From contig CAVVJF010000011.1 of NCBI GenBank assembly GCA_963748485.1, forward strand, positions 434,001-498,000: DNA of 64,000 nucleotides, in the 5' to 3' direction. The notes under the pieces were generated by a model. The model saw nothing but the letters and a program-made list of their open reading frames with translations, searched no databases and was not told where the DNA came from. The translations under genes were made by a program, and so were the position numbers. Every line of letters begins with the position of its first letter. Position 1 is the first letter of the stretch. Below, piece after piece: positions 61,038 to 64,000 of this stretch. The stretch comes from DASRWT01 sp963748485 (GTDB taxonomy: Bacteria; Methylomirabilota; Methylomirabilia; Rokubacteriales; CSP1-6).

Positions 61038-62141
61038 TCACCAGCCGGACTCCTCCAGCTGCTTCGTCATCGCCGTCCCGTCGCGCCGGGTGAGGTTCGG
61101 GATGAACCGGTGGTAGTGCCGGATGACCATCTCGATCGAGGTGTGCCCCAGCATCGTCGCCACCCAGCCGATGTCCTCGCCCGCCTGGAGCATGAGCGTG
61201 GCGAAGGTGTGGCGGGTCTGGTAGAGGGCCCGATGGCGCAGGCCCGCGCGCTGGAGGGCGGCGCGCCAGATCCGCTCGCGCAGGTTGGTCAGGTCCATCG
61301 GGCCGCCGTCGCGGTTCGGGAACACGTACGCGCTGCGGAGCTGGCTGGCCGCCCGCTGCGCCTGGAGCGTCTGTTCCACGAGCGGCAGCATTGCAACCTC
61401 CCGCGCCGAGGCCACGGTCTTGACGCGGTCGGAGCGCACTGCGTCCCGGGTCCAGCGTGAGCGCGCGCGGCGGACGCTGAGCGAGCGGCGCGTCCAGTCG
61501 ACATCGCCCCACTGGAGCCCGAGCTGCTCGCTGGGGCGCAGGCCCGTGAAGCAGGCGACGGTGACGTACCGGCGCAGCTCGGGCGTGGGCAGGCCGCGGT
61601 CGAGGAGCTGGCGCAGCTCCGCGAGCGTGAGCGGGAGGACCTCCGTCTTCTCCGCGCGGACCAGGGCGACGGCGCGGGCGGGGTTGGCCTCGAGCCACCC
61701 GCGCTTGACGGCGCGATCGAGGGATTGCCGGAGCACCTGGAGCGTGATGTTCACGCGGCGCGGGGAGAGCTTGCGCCGGCGCGCGGGTGCGCCCACCGTG
61801 ACGCGCAAGAGCTCGGCCAGGAAATGCTCGACGGCCTCCTCGGTGATCGCCGAGACCAGCGCGGCGCCGAAGTGCGGCACGAGTCGGCCTTCGATGATGC
61901 GGCGCCGATCATAGGCAGTGCCCGGGGCCCAGCGCGGCGCGAGATCCTCGAGCCACTGCCGGACATACGGGGCATAGGCGGGGGGGCCCGCCGGGGCGGG
62001 CGCGGTGAAGCGCGCCAGGCGCGGGCTCTGCGGGAACCACGCCGCGTAGTCGAACGTCCCCGTCGCGAGCGCGCCGTCGAGCTGGCGGGCGCGGCGACGC
62101 AGCTGCGTGCGGTGATCGGGCGTGTCGGCCAGGCGCATCGC
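61038..62141 (-). CDS. int: Tyrosine site-specific integrase
   Basis: A tyrosine recombinase of about 367 residues from ATG 62141. The catalytic Arg is in TGLRPSEQLGLQW, and a later HTFATLMLQAGEDIGWVATMLGHTS gives His-X-X-Arg-like signature and the downstream Tyr is in VIRHYHRF. The N-terminal part matches phage-type integrases (RLADTPDHRTQLRRRARQL, TGTFDYAAWFP). It points towards tRNA-Gly and starts the integrated element. The codons upstream (open to 62285) include YRGVRC, normally part of this family's N-terminus, so the true start may be lost; see findings. Confidence 0.9.
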   Translation of the reverse strand, partial: AMRLADTPDHRTQLRRRARQLDGALATGTFDYAAWFPQSPRLARFTAPAPAGPPAYAPYVRQWLEDLAPRWAPGTAYDRRRIIEGRLVPHFGAALVSAITEEAVEHFLAELLRVTVGAPARRRKLSPRRVNITLQVLRQSLDRAVKRGWLEANPARAVALVRAEKTEVLPLTLAELRQLLDRGLPTPELRRYVTVACFTGLRPSEQLGLQWGDVDWTRRSLSVRRARSRWTRDAVRSDRVKTVASAREVAMLPLVEQTLQAQRAASQLRSAYVFPNRDGGPMDLTNLRERIWRAALQRAGLRHRALYQTRHTFATLMLQAGEDIGWVATMLGHTSIEMVIRHYHRFIPNLTRRDGTAMTKQLEESGW

Positions 62142-62402
62142 CTCGCGGCAGCGGACGCCGCGATAGCGGTGTCGGCCTTGCGCTTGTTGGCCTGGATTTT
62201 CGCGGCCTGCGCTCCCATGTGGCTGTCGAGGATGTCTGCCAAGAACCACCAGCGGCGCCGTGTGGTGGCGCGCGCAGCCCGCCACCGCTCGAACTCTTCG
62301 TTCGCGTGCGCGCGGCGCTCGCGCTCTAAGTAATCGGAGCAGTCTCAGGCTTTAACCGCGGCCTACCGTTTTCGGCCGCCTCGTGCATCCAGGAAGGCGG
62401 TT
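62142..62402 (-). other. Integrase upstream region with displaced reading frame
   Basis: The minus strand has an open frame DYLERERRAHANEEFERWRAARATTRRR..ADILDSHMGAQ with Trp and Arg-rich, protein-like content but no start codon, ending in the integrase region. The in-frame integrase extension instead reads an unlikely peptide before YRGVRC. This suggests a join or frameshift between an older gene and the integrase N-terminus. Confidence 0.35.
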
Positions 62403-63587
62403 TCATCTCTCCGGCTGTGGCGTGGTAAGCCAATCGCTCGGTTTAGGCCACTCGCTTGATCTACGGAAGGCTTCTACGGCAGTTCGGATCTGTGGATCAC
62501 GCTCGCCCCGTCTTGCCCCCTCATATTGTTCTTCGATCCTGTTCCTTGGATACCGCTCCCGTACTGTGGCCCGCAGAGCGGTCCGGTCGTTCTCGGCCAG
62601 CGCTTGCAGAGACGGATCATTCAAGAACGCGCTCGCTATGCACGCCGCTAGGTCTGCTAAGTCTGGGTCTGCGGCTGCGGCTGCCCTAATTTCTCGGAGA
62701 ATCTTGAACTCAGTCTCGATCGCGCTTTGCTCCTCGTTCCACCTCACGGTTAAGTACTCTGACGTGGTCAGGAACGGGGCCGCCTCGCTCAGCGAAAAGC
62801 CGCGACGCTGAAGGGATTGTACATGGCCATACTCGTGAGCCATCACGTTGGCAATCTGAAAGCGACTCGTCATCCTTGGGAAGTTGAGCCAGATCGCGTA
62901 GCCGCTTCCGTCTGGCCGTCGGCCTGTAAGGCCGAGCGTATCGGATGGTTGTTCAGCGCCCGCACCTCGTGTGATCGCCGGCTTCAGCTCGTTGTAGATG
63001 CTTTTCCATGTCTGGGACAACTCAAGTATTCTGCCCACGTCCTCGCGAAGCTCGCGGTCGTTGCGCCATCTGTCAAAAGTGAATCCTGTCTCAGCGTCAC
63101 ACGGGCTTGGTTTGCACACACATTGCGTGCTTCGCTCTAGTGATACCCATGCTAGTGGGCGCGGGGTAACACGGGCGCCCGGCACGCCCGGAAGTGGATT
63201 GATCCGTTGCGTCAGTTGCACCCGAGGTGACGCCCCGCCTAGCACGCGGATTTCCGGCTCCACAGCCACCCTTTCATTACCGAGTGACAAAAGTCCCTGG
63301 GCATCCGGCGTGCTTCTGATCGTGAATTGGAAACTCCGAGAGCCTGGTCCGGTTGTCTGATAGCGTGCGATGATGTGCCATTCCGATGTCATCGGGTCAC
63401 CGCACACGGTGCCGGAATACTCGCTGCTTAGCTCGAACGCCTCCGCAGAAAACCCTCCACGAAGGCCAGCGAATGCAAGACACCGTGAGGAGCGAGGTTC
63501 CGTGGGTTGTGCGAGAGCCGCTCCGTGAACGAGGACGAGTAAGGATGATGCCACCATGATCGTCAGCGTGTTTCTCTTCATCTCCAT
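62403..63587 (-). CDS. Secreted putative zinc metalloprotein (HEXXH)
   Basis: A 394-residue protein with an N-terminal signal peptide (MKRNTLTIMVASSLLVLVHGAALAQ) and a HEYGH zinc-binding motif at residues 251-255. Cysteines CVCKPSPC may form disulfides. It could be a metalloprotease of unknown family; the distal third zinc ligand cannot be fixed. Its base composition is less GC-rich than the chromosome upstream, which fits cargo of the integrated element. Confidence 0.7.
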   Translation of the reverse strand: MEMKRNTLTIMVASSLLVLVHGAALAQPTEPRSSRCLAFAGLRGGFSAEAFELSSEYSGTVCGDPMTSEWHIIARYQTTGPGSRSFQFTIRSTPDAQGLLSLGNERVAVEPEIRVLGGASPRVQLTQRINPLPGVPGARVTPRPLAWVSLERSTQCVCKPSPCDAETGFTFDRWRNDRELREDVGRILELSQTWKSIYNELKPAITRGAGAEQPSDTLGLTGRRPDGSGYAIWLNFPRMTSRFQIANVMAHEYGHVQSLQRRGFSLSEAAPFLTTSEYLTVRWNEEQSAIETEFKILREIRAAAAADPDLADLAACIASAFLNDPSLQALAENDRTALRATVRERYPRNRIEEQYEGARRGERDPQIRTAVEAFRRSSEWPKPSDWLTTPQPER

Positions 63588-64000
63588 CGACGCCTCGTGC
63601 AATGCACCGCGGGCGTTTCTACTGCGACGGTCCTTCAGCAAATCCGCTCATTGAGGTCGGCGTGCTCGCGCCTCCTGAGCTGCGCCAATGCCGAGGAATG
63701 CCCCGGCAGAGTACACAATGATGTTGCAGAAAAGGCGCTCCGCACTGGCGATGTGAAGCGGGCCATGCACGGCCTCGTAGGGCTCCTCGTAGGTGTAATT
63801 CGGGATTTGCGATTTGGACCCACGTGCGTAGCGCCCAGATCACGACCTTCCCTCGCAGCCGACGCTGCCACATCAAAGCTCGAAATTCCTAAAAACCTTA
63901 TTCGCTCATCGTTGCTTGGGCCGGCCCTCCTGACAACTCTGGAGGGCTTGCTTCGTGCTCTGAAGGTCTTGGGACATACGCCTCAAAATGGTGTCCCGAA
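63588..64000 (-). other. Element interior with gene fragments
   Basis: No complete gene is visible in this 413-nt stretch. A minus-strand frame ending at the TGA complementary to 63648-63650 reads IPNYTYEEPYEAVHGPLHIA and further, with no start codon. Another minus frame enters from beyond the right edge and stops at TAA (complement of 63898-63900), reading ..HHFEAYVPRPSEHEASPPEL and on; it may be the C-terminus of a gene cut by the window. A stem GCCCTCC (63924-63930) with GGAGGGC (63941-63947) is also present. Confidence 0.35.

Overview
This is a GC-rich chromosomal window from a bacterium whose gene mix suggests a soil or sediment lineage of the Rokubacteria/Methylomirabilota (NC10) kind. 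The clues are many CoA-, flavin- and F420-type oxidoreductases, tandem family-5 substrate-binding proteins, a PEP-CTERM protein, and a guanylate cyclase/AAA/TPR giant. This placement is inferred from gene content and composition; the window carries no rRNA. Genes are densely packed and many are joined by ATGA, GTGA or TGATG overlaps. No CRISPR array and no complete insertion sequence was seen.

Layout. 0.2-6.6 kb: a two-subunit Na+/solute symporter, a YggT-like protein, a DksA-like zinc-finger protein, GdpD, PlsC and a CapK/PaaK-like adenylating enzyme. 6.6-10 kb: a zinc-ribbon/cyclase/ATPase/TPR signalling protein. 10-18.1 kb: an envelope-polysaccharide cluster (GNAT-methyltransferase fusion, flippase, GT2, UDP-galactopyranose-mutase-like flavoprotein, small membrane protein, PMT-like glycosyltransferase). 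18.1-25.9 kb: threonine dehydratase, isoaspartyl peptidase, type 5 uracil-DNA glycosylase, MFS transporter, an active/inactive M16 protease pair with a GNAT gene between, and a Slp-like lipoprotein. 26-33 kb: nitronate monooxygenase, thioredoxin-like protein, quinone oxidoreductase, AsmA, methyltransferase, citrate synthase. 33-43.9 kb: GT2, FIST protein coupled to a cysteine-less DapF homologue, SDR, BtuF-like protein, RidA, PilZ, NUDT19-type Nudix, a miniature PEP-CTERM protein and DAHP synthase. 43.9-48.5 kb: a block of four minus-strand genes for CoA/acyl catabolism. 48.5-60.8 kb: phosphotransferase, HicB-like protein, thioesterase, MATE/HxlR divergent pair, TatA-like fusion, lexA with a small membrane protein, RecA-fold ATPase, AlkZ-like protein, CCA-adding-like enzyme and two tandem peptide-type substrate-binding proteins.

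60.85 kb to the end: a tRNA-Gly(CCC) directly followed by a tyrosine integrase marks the edge of an integrated element. Beyond it composition drops, and there is a secreted HEXXH protein plus gene fragments.

The most interesting points are: the lexA-coupled small basic membrane protein, a candidate SOS cell-division inhibitor; the DapF homologue lacking both catalytic cysteines; back-to-back, apparently leaderless promoters with a palindromic operator between MATE and hxlR; a sigma-54-type promoter in front of a 70-residue PEP-CTERM protein beside a 129-bp hairpin; a TatA-Ada-type metal-site fusion; and several relic genes (substrate-binding protein, HD-GYP fragment, frameshifted membrane protein).
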